Assembly (NCBI GenBank): GCA_045647345.1
Contig: JAZRMG010000121.1
Location: 1-28,430 of the forward strand
Length of the DNA: 28,430 nt
Source: UBA1189 sp045647345
Lineage (GTDB): Bacteria > Bacteroidota > Bacteroidia > Bacteroidales > Bacteroidaceae
Direction: 5' to 3'
Notes under the pieces: model-generated
Database searches by the model: none
Told to the model about the DNA's origin: nothing
The model's input: the letters and a program-made list of their open reading frames with translations, nothing else
Program-made: the position numbers and the translations under genes
In this document: positions 10,301 through 18,165 of the stretch, piece by piece
Layout: each line of letters starts with the position of its first letter
Numbering within the stretch: the first letter of the stretch is position 1

Positions 10301-11056
10301 GGTGTAGCCTTCACCCAAGCTTACGTATCCACCATGGCCACCACGTATAGTATAGAACTTGGTGGCAGCATCCATATAACTTACGTATACGGTGGTGCCG
10401 TCAATATTGACTACCGCAATCTTGCCCTCGATTTCTGTTGTTGTCAAGGCATTCTTCTTCAAATTCTTGGCTTCAAAGGTCTCACCATTGGCATATGTCT
10501 GACCTTCATAGGTAACACCACCATTCTCGGCACCGAGCACAGCGATGGTATAGGTCTTGGCCTTTACCACAGCTTCGGTAATTTGATAACAGTTGCCGTC
10601 ATCGGCAGCATCCCAATTGCTCACGGTGATACCTGATGCCATCTGCCCTTTTTCCTGCGAGTTCAGTTCGTTACCGCCAAGAGCCAACTGCCAAGGGTAG
10701 TCACCGCCAACGTTCTTCAATGTGAGTACGGCGGCTGATTCTTTGGCGACATAAGCACCTTTTGAGTTTACATACTTATCAGCACCCACGCTGAAGAGGT
10801 AGTAGTTGTTACCTTCTTTCTCGATACGGAACTGTTGGTTGACGTCTTCCACATCGTAGTTTACTGAACCTACAGAGTTTCCGTTACTTGAACAGATTTC
10901 TCCAGAAACAGCTGAGCTGTACAGCAAAAATGCGCGTTTGGAACGTAGGGTATATGCATTCCCGTTGTCCAGTTGCGACAAGTCAGTCACAGTTTGTGCT
11001 TGTGCTGCAAACAGAGTGCAGAAGAGTGCCACAAGCATAAAAGAGATTTTTCTCAT
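7352..11056 (-). CDS. GH95-family alpha-L-fucosidase with long N-terminal extension, secreted
   Basis: The protein has 1234 residues and a signal peptide (MRKISFMLVALFCTLFAAQA). Residues ~25-165 and ~230-380 look like two beta-trefoil/ricin-like modules (FYTIRGGHGGYVSLGEG...), likely for carbohydrate binding. The GH95 domain starts near residue 408: LWYKTSAEATG, YALPLGNGELGCMVFGG, FNEKTLWSGP. Active-site landmarks are HTNINIQMNYW (Asn753 and Asn755, matching the two catalytic Asn of bifidobacterial AfcA), EFSAEQHG (Glu882, candidate general acid) and FQIDGNFG (Asp1071); these equivalences come from memory of the family. The C-terminus (IYGLDGR..., YIVDGKKVLNK) resembles a sorting tail. GH95 enzymes release alpha-1,2-linked fucose from host glycans, though some act as alpha-L-galactosidases. 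The gene follows GH20 after 47 bp, so it is probably the last gene of an operon. Confidence 0.92.
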   Translation of the reverse strand: MRKISFMLVALFCTLFAAQAQTVTDLSQLDNGNAYTLRSKRAFLLYSSAVSGEICSSNGNSVGSVNYDVEDVNQQFRIEKEGNNYYLFSVGADKYVNSKGAYVAKESAAVLTLKNVGGDYPWQLALGGNELNSQEKGQMASGITVSNWDAADDGNCYQITEAVVKAKTYTIAVLGAENGGVTYEGQTYANGETFEAKNLKKNALTTTEIEGKIAVVNIDGTTVYVSYMDAATKFYTIRGGHGGYVSLGEGYTDGGNLLLTKTDAPKDNKGLWAFVPANDGGYKIYNYSTGLSKVIGMKDIGGDGGNARASMVTANSTTQDATYSTTFDGNIKFDGTDGRIKVKGTANGYWNKRGNFLALWNSSAATGDDTGSKFYLEEADYVSYPDEYIHEITDIKGIDTYQPKNPNTLWYKTSAEATGVSYPWMEYALPLGNGELGCMVFGGVAHEELQFNEKTLWSGPANTVGAGGGNRTFMNFGSLIIANKDNSIWDNGVTDYVRYLDIEEGIAGVEFKNANGTKQTRKYFSSAPDSVIVGQYKSEGDDKMSLLFSLEPGSGINASKVTYEGNTASFSGKMTVEYAARLHIVADEGATITTSNNGISVKNATEVTFYLKGATNFNGNMEVLNNYFTTETAADINSRVKTELEAVAAKEYDAVEEAHVADFTAITKRMTFDLGLATPAVDTKTLVDNYYPNNSNANSRQNDHLFLEQLYFHYGRYLAISSNRKPIAAPNNLQGIWNDRGVDSPWNSDIHTNINIQMNYWPTEITNLSDLHKPFVNFIIRGAQSEGWKKVGQQYNGGHGWSVLTESSLYNSMSTWGSNYLVANVWYTSHLWTHWRYTQDKEFLKKAFPVMWSCAEFWFHRLIEDRVKKDGTYVAPDEFSAEQHGNEKEDGTAHAQQMISYLFENISEAIEILGADELGLTEADIKKLNLYLEKTDKGLHTEVYDGAWGQTFNGVKKGETLLREWKYSPYSVGERGHRHISHLMALFPMDQITPESEYFTPAVNALKHRGDAATGWSMGWKVNLWARAQDGDHAHIIIKNALKHSTTYGTDQGQGGIYYNLFDSHAPFQIDGNFGVCSGIAEMLMQSAHGYINILPAMPSVWDKTGKVTGMKAMGNFTVDFNWTDGKVQKATIVSNAGAELRVRCARGANKISTVKVSVDGVEVGFWVDEHDIATIPCKKGSIVEIDFTAQGTQIATQKAEKKSAKIYGLDGRSISDMQSETVYIVDGKKVLNK

Positions 11057-11103
11057 GGTGAATGAATGTTTTTTGGGGTTGTTATTGATGAAATTTTATT
11101 TGT

Positions 11104-12687
11104 TTATTTTCTTTTTACTATTTCAAAGGGTACACGTACCGATACGCCACACTTCATCAAGTCTGTAAGGTTGGGGTAGATGCGTTCTACAAATGCTTCC
11201 CAACTGCGATTAGACATCTCGGTCCATCCGGCTTCTGCCAAGGCGAAAGCACGAGGATATGTCATATAGGTGGCGCGATTTATGTCGGGGATAGCTTCAG
11301 CCCATAATGTGCCCATCACACCGAGTATGTGGCTCTGCTCGTTAGCAGGGCGGCCGTAACCTGGATCCAGTTTATAGCTGCTCTCAAGCGACAGGATAGG
11401 CATGCCCCAGTTGTTGAATTCGGGGAGGTCGCCTCTCCACTGCGGGTAATCAAAGTAGGCATGTTCGCCTGGAGCCATGATGATGGGGTGTCCATACTTG
11501 TGAGTAAGCGAAAGGCAGGTTGGGGTGAGTCCATATCGCCAAGTGACAAGCGTTACGTCTTCGGGGTATGGGAAGAGATAGTCGTTGGCTGGAGGATAGA
11601 TGTTGTCAAGTTCACACCATAGGATAGGACGCTTTCCTGCCGCACGTACACTCGCTAACACACGGTTGAAAAAGGGAATCATCAGTTGCGTGGCCTTGGT
11701 ATATCCGGCTTCATGCATCATGTCTTGGCAAGCTGAACACTTGGCCCAGTTAGCAGGAACAGCAGCTTCGTCGCCTCCTAAGTGTATGTAGGGCGAGGGA
11801 AATAGGGTTGCCAGCTCTTTTATTACATCGGCCAATATCTCATAGCTTTTCTCATTGGCAGCACACACCATACGGTTTGTTGTCTTGCCTACTACTACGG
11901 TGTCGGTCTTCAAATGCGAGCAGCTTAGCTCGGGATACGCAGCTAATATAGCAACGGTATGTCCAGGTATGTCAATCTCGGGCACAACTTCGATATGACG
12001 CTCAGCAGCATAGGATATGATGTCTCTAAGTTCATCTTGTGTATAATGTTCCTTGCTGGCCAGTTTGGGGTGACTGTTGATAGTGATGCGCCATCCTTGA
12101 TCATCAGTAAGATGTAATTGCAATACATTGTATTTATACTTGGCCATTTGATCGATGTAGAACATCACATCTCTTACTGGCAGAAAATGACGTGCAGGAT
12201 CAAGCATTAGTGCACGGCGCTCAAAACGCGGTGCGTCATCAATCTTGACGGGATTCATCTCGTCACGTGATGTGGCTGACACATCGCCCAGCAACAGCTG
12301 GTCCATAGTCATTACTGCACGGAAGAGAGCTGCTGCGCTATTGCCGGTAAGTGTAATGGCCTTGTTTGATACAGCAATGCGGTAGTGCTCATTACCTTCA
12401 ATTGTAGGGTCGAAAGCTAATGATATAGTGGCTTTGGCGTTATTGACCATTATAGGTACGGATACCCCTGTGCGATGCTCAATAATGTCAGCCAAGGTCT
12501 TTGCTGCAAACCTATACTCCTCATCAGCAATGGTTATTGCCGTATGTCCTTCAACGAAACGGTAGGGTTTCCCTTTAGCCTGTTCTATATGATTAGGCAT
12601 TGGGATCAGTGCTGAAAGGTTGTCTTGTGCATTAAGGGTCAATACTGCACATGAGAATGCAAAAAGTGTGATAAGTATTCTGTTCAT
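11104..12687 (-). CDS. GH20 beta-N-acetylhexosaminidase, secreted
   Basis: The 527-aa protein begins with a signal peptide (MNRILITLFAFSCAVLTLNA) with no lipobox Cys. Residues ~25-150 form the GH20b N-terminal domain (LIPMPNHIEQAKG...ALFRAVMTMDQLL). The TIM barrel starts at RRALMLDPARHFLP (~158). It contains LQLHLTDDQGWR (~189-200), VVPEIDIPGHT (~234-243) and the catalytic Asp306-Glu307 pair in HLGGDEAAV. The Asp positions the substrate N-acetyl group and the Glu is the general acid. TLWAEAI follows near the C-terminus. The family removes terminal beta-linked GlcNAc or GalNAc, for instance from mucin O-glycans. Length is typical for a two-domain GH20. It is followed by the GH95 fucosidase, which suggests stepwise trimming of fucosylated host glycans. 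No strong promoter is visible in the 116 bp upstream; a weak TAACTTCG lies at 12716-12723. Confidence 0.95.
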   Translation of the reverse strand: MNRILITLFAFSCAVLTLNAQDNLSALIPMPNHIEQAKGKPYRFVEGHTAITIADEEYRFAAKTLADIIEHRTGVSVPIMVNNAKATISLAFDPTIEGNEHYRIAVSNKAITLTGNSAAALFRAVMTMDQLLLGDVSATSRDEMNPVKIDDAPRFERRALMLDPARHFLPVRDVMFYIDQMAKYKYNVLQLHLTDDQGWRITINSHPKLASKEHYTQDELRDIISYAAERHIEVVPEIDIPGHTVAILAAYPELSCSHLKTDTVVVGKTTNRMVCAANEKSYEILADVIKELATLFPSPYIHLGGDEAAVPANWAKCSACQDMMHEAGYTKATQLMIPFFNRVLASVRAAGKRPILWCELDNIYPPANDYLFPYPEDVTLVTWRYGLTPTCLSLTHKYGHPIIMAPGEHAYFDYPQWRGDLPEFNNWGMPILSLESSYKLDPGYGRPANEQSHILGVMGTLWAEAIPDINRATYMTYPRAFALAEAGWTEMSNRSWEAFVERIYPNLTDLMKCGVSVRVPFEIVKRK

Positions 12688-12803
12688 TAATCTATCGTAT
12701 ATTATCTTTAGTTCGCGAAGTTACTAATGTTATCTGAGAAAAACTAAATTTTCAGCCAAAAAACTCTGATATACTTTTTCTTTTGTGGATAAGTGATAGG
12801 CAA

Positions 12804-14687
12804 TCAGAAAGCAAAGAACAAGGGCAGTATGAATATCATTACTACGCCCATGAAAATCTGGAGAGGTAGACCTACCTTGATGAAGTCCATGAACGTATAC
12901 TGACCCGCAGGTAAAACCAGGGCATTGGGTGGAGTGGAGAAGGGCGATGCAAAGCACATTGAAGCGGCCACGGTGACGGCAAAGAGGAAGGGTAGGGGAC
13001 TGATTCCTATGCCTACGGCACACTGCAAGGCGATGGGAGCCATGAGTACGGCTGTTACCGTATTGCTAATAAATATGGTCATGACAGATGTCGCAAAGTA
13101 TACCGCAGCCAAAGCCACACGGGGGCTGCTGCCACCGAAGGTGTTGACGATAAAGTCGGCGATAGCCGATGATACTCCTGTCTTTTCCAAGGCTGTAGAC
13201 ATGGGAAGCATCGCGGCAAAGAGGACAATAGTCTGCCAATTGATGGTCTTATAGGCTGCTTCAACACTGCGCACACAGCCGGTGATGACCATTAGTACAG
13301 CGGCAAGAAGTACGGCAGTGACGGGAGCTACTGGGATAGAGTCTACACACATCATCACAATCATGGCTGCCATAATGAGTGCTGCTATGGGAGCTTTGTA
13401 GTCGAGAGTCACCTTGGCGGCTTCTTGCAGCGGTTCGCCCAATACTACCCAGTTAGTCGACTCGCTACGTAGGCGGGCGATGTCCTTCCAGGCACCTTGT
13501 ACGAGGAGTACATCGGATTCATGTATCTTCTCGTTGCCGAGGTTGTGGAGTAAGTATTGGCCGTCACGTCGGATGCCGAGTACGTTGATGTTGAACTTGT
13601 TGCGCAATCCGATGTCCATAATCTTGCGACCTGTCATCGATGACGAGGGCATGATAAGAATTTCAGCAATACCTATGTCGTAGAAGTCGAGCGAGGCGTT
13701 TGACGAGCTGCCTTCTATCTCGTCTGTATGGTTGTCGATGAGGCGCAATGCGAGATCCTCGGTTAGCTGCTGTACCTTTTCTAACTCGCCAGAGAGGTAA
13801 AGTACGTCGCCTTGTTGTAGCATGAGCGAGGGGGAGGCAAGTTGCTGATTCACGGTGCGCACAAACTTGTTATGACCTGCGCTACGGCGTAACTCAATCA
13901 CGTTGATGCCATATTTACGGTAGATGTCAAGGTCGATAATCGTCTTTCCGATGACCTTTGATGCATCTTTCACATGCACACGAAAGATATTGTCGTCCAA
14001 TCCATACTCCTTTACCAACTCGTTCAGAGATTTGCTGCCTTGTTTACCACTCTTTTCTCCCGATTTTGGTGTAAGGAATAGCTTGGTAAGTGGCATGAGT
14101 ACGAGTATGCCTACTACCAAAGTGACTATACCGACAGGAAGGAAAGTGAAGAAGGAAATGTCTGGTAAAGATGCCGGTACCAATCCGTTTGCCTTGGCGT
14201 TGACGAGTGTCTCTTGGATGATAAGGTTGGGAGGAGTACCGATAAGTGTCATCATGCCGCCCATGCTACTGGCGAAGGCCAAAGGCATTAGCAGGCGGCG
14301 TGCTGAAGTCTTGGCGTATGCGGCCATACTGACTACTATGGGCAGCATTAGCGCTACGGTGCCAGTATTGCTTACGAAGCCACCAATGAGTGCCGTCACG
14401 AGCATTACCATGAGGAACAGACGCGTCTCGCTCGTGCCTGCCAGCTTGATTACCTGTCCGCCAATCATCTTGGCCAGACCTGTCTGGAAGATACCGCCGC
14501 CCACGATGAAGAGGCCTACCATCATGATGACCGTAGTGTTGGAGAAGCCTGCCAATGCCTCTGTAGGGTTCAATATCTGGAACAGTAGCAGGGCCAGCAG
14601 TGCACATAGCGCCACGAGGTCGGACCTTACCTTGCCGCTCACAAACAGCGCGGCTGATATCAGGAGAATGATTACCGTAGTTAACAT
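12804..14687 (-). CDS. SLC13/DASS-type permease with two central RCK_C domains
   Basis: This is a 627-residue inner-membrane transporter. Two hydrophobic halves (~1-205 and ~430-627) flank a soluble middle section. Each half carries the family SNT motif: FVSNTGTVAL at ~104-113 and ISNTVTAVLM at ~540-549. LIGTPPNLI (~148-156) and FSTPPNALV are the paired Pro-rich motifs. The soluble part holds two RCK_C/TrkA-C domains, ~230-315 (VIGKTIIDLDIYRKYGINVI...GDVLYLSGE) and ~340-415 (MTGRKIMDIGLRNKFNINVL...SDVLLVQG), which usually sense small ligands. DASS proteins move dicarboxylates, citrate or sulfate with Na+; RCK-containing members are often annotated as sulfate or anion permeases, but the substrate cannot be read here. 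A good promoter precedes it (14715-14746). GH20 follows after 116 bp, so limited cotranscription is possible. Confidence 0.88.
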   Translation of the reverse strand: MLTTVIILLISAALFVSGKVRSDLVALCALLALLLFQILNPTEALAGFSNTTVIMMVGLFIVGGGIFQTGLAKMIGGQVIKLAGTSETRLFLMVMLVTALIGGFVSNTGTVALMLPIVVSMAAYAKTSARRLLMPLAFASSMGGMMTLIGTPPNLIIQETLVNAKANGLVPASLPDISFFTFLPVGIVTLVVGILVLMPLTKLFLTPKSGEKSGKQGSKSLNELVKEYGLDDNIFRVHVKDASKVIGKTIIDLDIYRKYGINVIELRRSAGHNKFVRTVNQQLASPSLMLQQGDVLYLSGELEKVQQLTEDLALRLIDNHTDEIEGSSSNASLDFYDIGIAEILIMPSSSMTGRKIMDIGLRNKFNINVLGIRRDGQYLLHNLGNEKIHESDVLLVQGAWKDIARLRSESTNWVVLGEPLQEAAKVTLDYKAPIAALIMAAMIVMMCVDSIPVAPVTAVLLAAVLMVITGCVRSVEAAYKTINWQTIVLFAAMLPMSTALEKTGVSSAIADFIVNTFGGSSPRVALAAVYFATSVMTIFISNTVTAVLMAPIALQCAVGIGISPLPFLFAVTVAASMCFASPFSTPPNALVLPAGQYTFMDFIKVGLPLQIFMGVVMIFILPLFFAF

Positions 14688-14714
14688 TATTGCTTAGTGT
14701 TTTATTTAAATGTA

Positions 14715-14746
14715 CAAAATTAGTGTATGGCGAGTGAAATGCCAAA
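14715..14746 (-). promoter_or_regulatory. Bacteroidetes-type promoter for the SLC13/DASS permease
   Basis: The minus strand shows TTTG at 14743-14746 (-33 element), a 20-nt spacer and TAATTTTG at 14715-14722 (-7 element). Both elements and the spacing fit the Bacteroidetes consensus. The ATG is at 14687, giving a leader of about 20 nt. It is the best complete promoter in the window. Confidence 0.65.
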
Positions 14747-14865
14747 AAATGTTCTGAGTATTTGGCTTCAACTCTACGATATTTCCATTCCCTGTGTCGC
14801 AGCATCGATTCTCTTGGCATATATAGCGTGCTGATAGTTACTTGGCAGAGGTCGCGATTAAGTGT

Positions 14866-14899
14866 AAAAAAGTAGGGAGCCCGCGGGCCCCCTACTTTT
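14866..14899 (-). terminator. Intrinsic terminator of pgk
   Basis: The arms at 14868-14877 (AAAAGTAGGG) and 14890-14899 (CCCTACTTTT) enclose a second GC-rich palindrome, GCCCGCGGGC at 14879-14888. On the minus strand the stem runs into six consecutive U residues, 20 bases after the pgk stop. This is a textbook rho-independent terminator; the A-run on the other side could let it work weakly in both directions. Confidence 0.85.
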
Positions 14900-14919
14900 A
14901 TCTCAATATTAGGCTTGTA

Positions 14920-16191
14920 TTAGCCCTGAATAGCAGCTACACCAGGGAGTACCTTACCCTCGATAGCCTCGAGCAGAGCACCACCACCAGTAGAGATGTA
15001 TGATACCTGATCGGCCAAACCGAACTTGTTGACACAAGCTACAGAGTCACCACCACCGATGAGTGAGAAAGCACCCTCAGCAGTTGCCTTGGCGATAGCC
15101 TCACCGATAGCGCGTGAACCTGCTGTGAAAGCATCGCACTCGAACACACCAGCGGGACCGTTCCAAAGGATGGTCTTAGCACCCTCGATAGCAGCAGCAA
15201 ATGCCTTCTGGCTCTCAGGACCAGCATCAACACCCTCGAAGCCTGCGGGAATCTGGTTAGCAGGGCAAGTGATGATCTCAGCACCCTCCTTAACGCTCAT
15301 GGTACCGAAGTCGAGACCATTGGTAGCGGTGCAGTCTGTACCGAGCACGAGCTCTACGCCATTCTTCTTGGCCATCTCCTCTACACCGAGAGCAACCTCG
15401 AGCTTGTCCATCTCAACGATTGACTCACCAATCTCACCACCGTGAGCCTTAGAGAAGGTGTAGGTCATACCACCGCAGAGGATGAGCTTGTCAACCTTAC
15501 CGAGCAAGTTCTCGATGATACCAATCTTAGAAGATACCTTAGAACCACCCATGATAGCTACGAAGGGACGCTTGATATTTGACAACACATTGTCAACAGC
15601 CTGTACCTCCTTCTGCATGAGGTAACCGAGCATCTTGTTGTCTGCATCGAAGTAGTCAGCGATAACAGCTGTAGATGCGTGCTTGCGGTGAGCGGTACCG
15701 AAAGCGTCGTTGATGCAGCAGTCAGCGTATGAAGCGAGAGTCTTAGAGAACTCCTTCTGTGAAGCCTTCATAGCCTTCTTAGCCTCCTCGTAAGCGGGAT
15801 CAGCCTTGTCGATACCTACGGGCTTACCCTCTTCCTCGGGGTAGAAACGGAGGTTCTCGAGCAACAATACCTCACCGGCCTTGAGGGCTGCAGCAGCCTC
15901 GGCAGCTTTAGCGCAGTCGGGAGCAAACTGTACGGGTACACCAAGCTTCTCAGATACAGCGTCTACAATCTGGCTGAGTGAGTACTTAGCGTTCACCTTG
16001 CCTTTGGGCTTACCCATGTGTGACATGATGATGAGCGCACCACCGTCAGCCAACACCTTCTTCAAGGTGGGGAGAGCACCACGGATACGGGTGTCGTCAG
16101 TGATCTTACCTTCTTCGTTCAAGGGTACATTGAAGTCCACACGAACAATTGCCTTCTTGCCGGCAAAGTTGAAATTGTCAATGTTTTGCAT
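14920..16191 (-). CDS. pgk: Phosphoglycerate kinase
   Basis: This glycolytic enzyme interconverts 1,3-bisphosphoglycerate + ADP and 3-phosphoglycerate + ATP in the cytosol. The 423-aa protein has all landmarks: KKAIVRVDFNVPLNEEG (~12-28, phosphoglycerate site), IIMSHMGKPKGK, VLLLENLRFYPEEEGKP, DAFGTAHRKHAS, FVAIMGGSKVSSKIGIIENL (hinge and nucleotide region), ILWNGPAGVFE and SLIGGGDSVACVNKFG (ATP-binding glycine-rich loop). Length is normal for Bacteroidales Pgk. It begins at the only sensible ATG (MQNIDNFNF). It appears monocistronic, with a -7 box at 16281-16288 and a strong terminator right after the stop. Codon use is strongly biased (many CTC, GTA and ACC codons), as expected of a highly expressed gene. 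Confidence 0.98.
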   Translation of the reverse strand: MQNIDNFNFAGKKAIVRVDFNVPLNEEGKITDDTRIRGALPTLKKVLADGGALIIMSHMGKPKGKVNAKYSLSQIVDAVSEKLGVPVQFAPDCAKAAEAAAALKAGEVLLLENLRFYPEEEGKPVGIDKADPAYEEAKKAMKASQKEFSKTLASYADCCINDAFGTAHRKHASTAVIADYFDADNKMLGYLMQKEVQAVDNVLSNIKRPFVAIMGGSKVSSKIGIIENLLGKVDKLILCGGMTYTFSKAHGGEIGESIVEMDKLEVALGVEEMAKKNGVELVLGTDCTATNGLDFGTMSVKEGAEIITCPANQIPAGFEGVDAGPESQKAFAAAIEGAKTILWNGPAGVFECDAFTAGSRAIGEAIAKATAEGAFSLIGGGDSVACVNKFGLADQVSYISTGGGALLEAIEGKVLPGVAAIQG

Positions 16192-16280
16192 AATATTGTA
16201 TATGTAATAAAAGTGATGAATAATATAATTTACTTCTTGACTATTTACAAATTACTATTTATAAATCATCTAAATCTTCG

Positions 16281-16288
16281 CAAAGTTA
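16281..16288 (-). promoter_or_regulatory. Candidate -7 box (TAnnTTTG) for pgk
   Basis: The minus strand reads TAACTTTG, an exact TAnnTTTG match, about 90 bases upstream of the pgk ATG. It predicts an A/T-rich leader of about 80 nt. A TTTG at 16313-16316 is slightly farther away than the usual -33 position. Confidence 0.55.
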
Positions 16289-16357
16289 AGAAAAGGTTTG
16301 TTAAATCGCGCACAAAAAAGGATTAAATCTCGAAAAACTGCAAAAAACTCTTTTCAA

Positions 16358-16383
16358 GCGTGTTCTGTCTAGCATAAACACGC
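16358..16383 (-). terminator. Possible terminator hairpin after nth-GNAT
   Basis: GCGTGTT (16358-16364) and AACACGC (16377-16383) form a 7-bp stem with a 12-nt loop. On the minus strand a U-rich stretch (GAGTTTTTTG) follows about 10 bases later. It lies 40 bases beyond the acetyltransferase stop. A small second hairpin sits at 16391-16408. The support is structural only. Confidence 0.4.
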
Positions 16384-16422
16384 GCTTTCTTGCTACACTT
16401 GTGTGGCATTTATATTCATCCT

Positions 16423-16923
16423 TTATATATCCATCCCCATGATATAGTCATTCATGTAGTATCCGTTGCCAATGACAAAGTCTCCTTCGTCTACTTTGGC
16501 CATACCCATCTTTTGGTAGAATGTCAGCGCCTTGTTGTGTCGGTTCACATTCAAGCGAATTTGGCATGGAGATGGGTGCCGCTCCTTGATGGCGGCGATG
16601 GCTTGATCGAAAAGCGACTGCCCTAAGTGTATTCCCTGGTGGGAAGGAAGAACATAGAGTTTCTGTAGGTGGAAGATTTTCTCTCCTTCTTGTTGTATGG
16701 AGAGATATCCGGCTGGTTGTCCATCGTGGTAGGCTATATAGTAGATATGTCCCTCCTCTGTCATCTGTTGGCGCAGACTTCTCTCTGAGTACATCCACTC
16801 CATCATGTAATCTATCTGGCTAGGGGAAAGTATCTCTTTATAGGTATCAGGGAATACGATTGCTGCCATGTTACGGATGGTGGGGATGTCTTCGATGGTG
16901 GCTATCCGGATATGGGTCGTCAT
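16423..16923 (-). CDS. GNAT-family N-acetyltransferase
   Basis: The 166-aa cytosolic protein has a typical GNAT domain. It opens with IRIATIEDIPTIRNMA (strand beta1 and helix alpha1). The acetyl-CoA pyrophosphate-binding motif A is LQKLYVLPSHQGIHLGQSLF (~91-110, with the Q-x-x-G pattern), followed by LNVNRHNKALTFYQKMGM (~132-149, motif B with the usual N..A..FY..GF-like pattern). The acceptor substrate cannot be told from sequence; related proteins acetylate small molecules or protein N-termini. Its ATG begins one base after the nth stop codon, so the two are almost certainly cotranscribed and translationally coupled. Confidence 0.9.
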   Translation of the reverse strand: MTTHIRIATIEDIPTIRNMAAIVFPDTYKEILSPSQIDYMMEWMYSERSLRQQMTEEGHIYYIAYHDGQPAGYLSIQQEGEKIFHLQKLYVLPSHQGIHLGQSLFDQAIAAIKERHPSPCQIRLNVNRHNKALTFYQKMGMAKVDEGDFVIGNGYYMNDYIMGMDI

Positions 16924-16924
16924 G

Positions 16925-17563
16925 CTACCTCTTTTTATAGTATTTGCAATATTCGTTTAGACCACATTCTTCGCATTTGGGCTTGCGGGCAATGCAGGTG
17001 TAGCGGCCATGCAAGATGAGCCAATGATGGGCGATGGGGATGAGATGGTCGGGGATATGCTTTGTGAGTTCCATCTCTACACTGTAGGGCGTGGTGCAAC
17101 GTGCTGGTACCAAACCTATGCGGTGACTCACGCGAAATACATGCGTGTCAACAGCAAAGGCAGCCTTGCCCCATACGACGGATTGTATCACGTTGGCCGT
17201 CTTGCGTCCTACGCCTGGTAGGCGCACCAGTTCTTCTAATGTAGAGGGTACTTCACCATCGAACTCCTTGACCAACATCTGTGCCATGCCTATCAGATGC
17301 TTGGCCTTATTGTTGGGGTATGATACGCTTTTGATGTATTCGAAGATAACTTCGGGAGTGGCCAATGCCATGGCTTCGGCAGTGGGGTAGTCATACATGA
17401 GGCGTGGGGTCACCATGTTGACTCGCTTGTCGGTACACTGTGCCGAGAGGATGACCGCAACGAGTAGACTGAAAGGTGTGTCGTACACCAGCTCGGTTTC
17501 GGCCACGGGCATTGCCTCTTTGAAGTAGGCTATCGTGCGTTCGTAGAGTTCTTTCTTTCTCAT
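16925..17563 (-). CDS. nth: Endonuclease III (base-excision repair DNA glycosylase/AP lyase)
   Basis: This enzyme removes oxidised pyrimidines from DNA and nicks the resulting abasic site. The 212-aa protein has the full family signature: FSLLVAVILSAQCTDKRVN (~31-49), the helix-hairpin-helix LVRLPGVGRKTANVI (~112-126) with catalytic Lys121, and FAVDTHVFRV with catalytic Asp139. The four Cys ligands of the [4Fe-4S] cluster, C190-x6-C197-x2-C200-x5-C206, are near the C-terminus. Every key residue is present and the length matches E. coli Nth (211 aa). It is the first gene of a two-gene unit with the GNAT acetyltransferase. No convincing promoter is seen; a degenerate TAAATTCG lies at 17625-17632. 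Confidence 0.97.
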   Translation of the reverse strand: MRKKELYERTIAYFKEAMPVAETELVYDTPFSLLVAVILSAQCTDKRVNMVTPRLMYDYPTAEAMALATPEVIFEYIKSVSYPNNKAKHLIGMAQMLVKEFDGEVPSTLEELVRLPGVGRKTANVIQSVVWGKAAFAVDTHVFRVSHRIGLVPARCTTPYSVEMELTKHIPDHLIPIAHHWLILHGRYTCIARKPKCEECGLNEYCKYYKKR

Positions 17564-17654
17564 TACATGTTGTCGCTATATATAGGATGATCTAGACAGA
17601 ATGAATTTTTCATATCTGTTTCTGCGAATTTAATGCTTTTTTATCAAACACGAA

Positions 17655-17706
17655 GCCGATTGCCAATGAAAGTTGTACTATTTTCAAACTTTTGTCGGCA
17701 ATCGGC
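17655..17706 (-). terminator. Long nested hairpin after the M6 peptidase-lipoprotein unit
   Basis: GCCGATTGCC (17655-17664) and GGCAATCGGC (17697-17706) form a perfect 10-bp stem. Inside the 32-nt loop, AAAGTT and AACTTT can form a second stem. It lies 42 bases beyond the lipoprotein stop. The sequence after it on the minus strand (TTCGTGTTTG) is only mildly U-rich, so it is a probable but not classical terminator. Confidence 0.5.
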
Positions 17707-17747
17707 ATTGATTCTTAGGAGAATTTTGCAGTTGTACAAGAAATATG

Positions 17748-18149
17748 CTACTTGAGATCAGGGAAGTTGTTGTCATCTTCTCCTGGAGTAAGTGGTAATG
17801 TTTTCACTTTTACTACTTCTGTCTCTCCTTTGCCAAACTCGTTCATTCCATAGGCCTTAATGTAATAATCTTTGTTAGGAGTAAGGCCGACAATCTCTCC
17901 ATGTATTGTTGATGCGTCATAAGTCCCTGCTTCCTTTTTCGACTTGTTGTTGGAGACACTGCTTCTGGAAGTTCCATAATAGAACCCGTAGTCCACAATG
18001 TTACTGGCAACCACTTCTACATGGCAAGTTATAGTTTCCGTTGTCACTTTATCTATGATGATTGCTCCAAGCAAAGGAGCCTCACCATTCTCGCAAGCAG
18101 CAAGACATAGCAGCAAACTGATTCCTAAGGAATATAATGTTCTCTTCAT
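17748..18149 (-). CDS. Small lipoprotein with a fibronectin type III-like domain, partner gene of the M6 peptidase
   Basis: I chose the ATG at 18149, giving 133 aa, because it starts a proper lipoprotein signal: MKRTLYSLGISLLLCLAAC, with lipidated Cys19 in LAAC. A longer frame from 18179 would add ten polar residues before the signal and overlap the upstream gene. After the Cys the protein is one small beta-rich domain: TTETITCHVEVVASNIVDYG FYYGTS, then GEIVGLTPNKDYYIKAYGMN. This resembles the Fn3-like repeats in many Bacteroidetes surface lipoproteins (the LTPNTTYYVRAYATN pattern). No enzyme motif is present. It starts 16 bp after the stop of the M6 peptidase gene, so it is cotranscribed with it. 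A role as surface anchor, partner or inhibitor of that peptidase is speculation. Confidence 0.75.
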   Translation of the reverse strand: MKRTLYSLGISLLLCLAACENGEAPLLGAIIIDKVTTETITCHVEVVASNIVDYGFYYGTSRSSVSNNKSKKEAGTYDASTIHGEIVGLTPNKDYYIKAYGMNEFGKGETEVVKVKTLPLTPGEDDNNFPDLK

Positions 18150-18165
18150 ACAATACTTCAATTCA

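Noticed and set aside
11329..11622. Plus-strand open frames within GH20, GH95 and the M6 gene as antisense genes
   Set aside because: All are shadows of strongly supported minus-strand genes with no independent motifs or promoters.
13924..14697. 257-residue plus-strand open frame antisense to the SLC13-type permease
   Set aside because: Its composition mirrors a membrane protein read backwards; the permease on the other strand has clear family motifs.
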